Assembly (NCBI RefSeq): GCF_000421825.1
Contig: NZ_ATXT01000015.1
Location: 369,686-433,685 of the forward strand
Length of the DNA: 64,000 bases
Origin: Humibacter albus DSM 18994
GTDB lineage: Bacteria; Actinomycetota; Actinomycetes; Actinomycetales; Microbacteriaceae
Direction of reading: 5' to 3'
Under the pieces are notes generated by a model. It made no database searches, had not been told where the DNA came from, and saw only the letters and a list, made by a program, of their open reading frames with translations. The position numbers were made by a program, and so were the translations under genes. How positions within the stretch are numbered: the stretch's first letter is position 1; each line of letters opens with the position of its first letter. Positions 62,856 to 64,000 of the stretch are shown piece by piece.

Positions 62856-63530
62856 TCACGCCCGAGGCGCGAGCGGAGTCTCGACGGGCATGACCGGCCA
62901 GTCGCGTGCGGTCGCGAGGGCGAGCATCCGTTCGTCCGATCCGACGACGACGGGATGGGCAACGCGTTCGAGCAGCGCGAGATCGCTGGGATGATCGCCG
63001 TAGGCCCAGCTGTCGAGGCCGGCGCCGAGACCGGCCAGGTACGCATCGACGGCGTGAGACTTGTCATCGTCGATCATCGCGGCGCTGATCTCTCCCGTGT
63101 AGACGCCGTCGACGACCTCGAGCTCCGTGCAGTAGATGCTCTCGACCCGGAGCGCCGCACCGATCGGCTGCAGCGGCGGACCGAACGATCCGGAGACGAG
63201 GACGACGTGGGCACCGGCATCCTGGTGCTTGCGCAGCCGCTCCAGCACGTTGGGCCGGTAGAAGCCGGGCTGCTCGGATGCCTGTGCGAACCAGTCGCGT
63301 CCGGCGGTGAGCACGTCGGCCTCCCGCTGACCCGCCCAGATGCGGAAGTACCGGCGGTTGAACTCCGCGCGGCTGAGGTGCAGGACCTGCTGCCGCAGCT
63401 CCCCCAGATGCTGGAGCGAGACCATCGACGGCACGCGCTTCAGGTAGTAGAGAAGGAACGACTCGAGCGTGCGCACGGAGACCAGCGTCTCGTCCACGTC
63501 GAAGAACGCCACGCCGGCGGGTGTCGCCAT
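62856..63530 (-). CDS. HAD-superfamily (subfamily IB) phosphatase
   Basis: A 224-residue HAD hydrolase of the SerB-like IB group. Motif I is FFDVDETLVS (D11, D13), motif II VVLVSGSFG, the motif III lysine DDDKSHAV, and motif IV YGDHPSDLALL. A helical cap between motifs I and II is of the C1 type. Such enzymes hydrolyse phosphoserine, phosphatidate or similar esters. AfsA-type synthesis needs a phosphatase, so this is a candidate, but HAD-IB genes are common and the link is speculative. ATG 63530 has AAGGAG upstream. Confidence 0.87.
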   Translation of the reverse strand: MATPAGVAFFDVDETLVSVRTLESFLLYYLKRVPSMVSLQHLGELRQQVLHLSRAEFNRRYFRIWAGQREADVLTAGRDWFAQASEQPGFYRPNVLERLRKHQDAGAHVVLVSGSFGPPLQPIGAALRVESIYCTELEVVDGVYTGEISAAMIDDDKSHAVDAYLAGLGAGLDSWAYGDHPSDLALLERVAHPVVVGSDERMLALATARDWPVMPVETPLAPRA

Positions 63531-63640
63531 TCTGCTTGTGCTCCTTGTGGATTCGGGTGCGGCCGCCCGCTGGGCGCGGCCGCAGGGGCGCGGCCGGATT
63601 GACGGTAGCACGCGGAGGGATTGGTGGGGTCGTTCACGAC

Positions 63641-63687
63641 GAAAACCCCCGCGGTCCCTGGTGAATACCGGAATCGCGGGGGTTTTC
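63641..63687. terminator. Terminator-like hairpin at the border with the IS element
   Basis: GAAAACCCCCGCG (63641-63653) and CGCGGGGGTTTTC (63675-63687) form a 13-bp stem with a T-run on the plus strand and an A-run that gives a T-run on the minus strand. It could stop transcripts in both directions and separates the HAD gene from the mobile element. Confidence 0.7.
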
Positions 63688-63705
63688 GGCTGGCGGTACC
63701 GGTGG

Positions 63706-63773
63706 TGTCCTGGTTCAGGACATCGGAATGGGTGTCTCGCGTCATCGGAATGGGTGTCTCGCGTCATTGGAAT
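63706..63773. repeat. Left-end repeats of the IS element
   Basis: TGTCCTG-GTT-CAGGACA (63706-63722) is a 7+3+7 inverted repeat. It is followed by two perfect 22-bp copies (63721-63742 and 63743-63764) starting CATCGGAATGGGTGTC and a partial third. This is a plausible terminal region of an insertion sequence, with repeated transposase-binding sites. Confidence 0.6.
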
Positions 63774-63819
63774 ACCGTGTCTGCGGAGATGGGAGTAGCT
63801 GGGCGACTGACGCTGGGGC

Positions 63820-64000
63820 ATGACCAAGCAGCGTCTCGTGATTAGTGCCGTTCTGTCCGGTATTTCGCAGTCGGAGGCCGCCCGTCGTTACGGGGTATCG
63901 CAGAGTTGGGTGTCCAAACTGGTGGCCCGATATCGGCTCGAGGGTGAGAGCGCGTTTCAGCCGCATTCCCGACGTCCCGTCACCTCACCGAACGCTACCT
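63820..64000 (+). mobile_element. Start of an IS481-type transposase gene, cut by the window edge
   Basis: Sixty codons from ATG 63820 encode MTKQRLVISAVLSGISQSEA then ARRYGVSQSWVSKLVARYR, the N-terminal helix-turn-helix typical of IS481/IS3-like transposases. The DDE catalytic domain would lie beyond the edge. The repeats at 63706-63773 are the probable left end. Whether the element is intact cannot be seen. Confidence 0.72.

Noticed and set aside
63721..63773. Possible CRISPR-like direct repeats
   Set aside because: The two copies are directly adjacent with no spacer, and no cas gene is present.

Overview
The window is 64 kb of very GC-rich, densely coding DNA from an actinobacterium. Four traits point to the Microbacteriaceae or a close relative: high G+C at third codon positions, TTGACA/TANNNT promoters with some leaderless starts, Corynebacterium-type iol gene order, and very frequent GGATGC/GCATCC words. 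The genus is inference. I saw no rRNA, tRNA, CRISPR array or prophage.

Layout. (1) 1-12.2 kb is a sugar locus. It holds the tail of an MDR dehydrogenase, an IlvD/Edd sugar-acid dehydratase, a KdaD-like FAH-fold protein, an SMP-30 lactonase, an SDR dehydrogenase, a LacI regulator with visible operators, an ABC importer, a tautomerase, an epimerase-like protein and an aldo/keto reductase. Together these could run a non-phosphorylating (Weimberg-type) oxidation of an aldose. (2) 12.3-26.9 kb is a mixed block: acyl-CoA synthetase, APH-like kinase, glutamine amidotransferase, FAD monooxygenase with a divergent TetR and two operators, arylsulfatase, alpha/beta hydrolase, cation/proton antiporter, and a serine hydrolase divergent from a GntR regulator. 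(3) 27.1-35.8 kb is an inositol catabolism operon read leftwards in the order iolC, Cgl0159-like aldolase, iolA, iolB, iolD, iolE-like, iolG. (4) 36.1-38.9 kb is a DHA2 drug exporter with a co-transcribed TetR. (5) 39.5-53.0 kb joins respiratory nitrate reduction to molybdenum-cofactor synthesis. narK-narG-narH-narJ-narI-moeZ-like-moeA-moaC-mobA-DUF6457-moaD run leftwards with mostly 1-14 nt overlaps and convergent mogA-moaE lie beyond. moaA is not in the window. (6) 53.1-56.2 kb holds a hemerythrin-like protein and a copZ-copA pair behind a CsoR-type operator. (7) 56.6-63.5 kb is a signalling locus: an AfsA-family gamma-butyrolactone synthase homologue, a soluble GAF/PAS histidine kinase, an OmpR-type response regulator, an ArpA/ScbR-like TetR receptor, a stand-alone receiver, an NTF2-like protein and a HAD phosphatase. 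(8) The right edge cuts into an IS481-type element.

The most interesting items are the butyrolactone/two-component locus; two dispersed 17-nt-loop palindromes, about 9 kb apart, whose arms differ by three paired (compensatory) changes; and a recurring habit of 15-bp (also 16-, 17-, 21-, 22- and 27-bp) degenerate tandem repeats at gene junctions or in frame inside genes.
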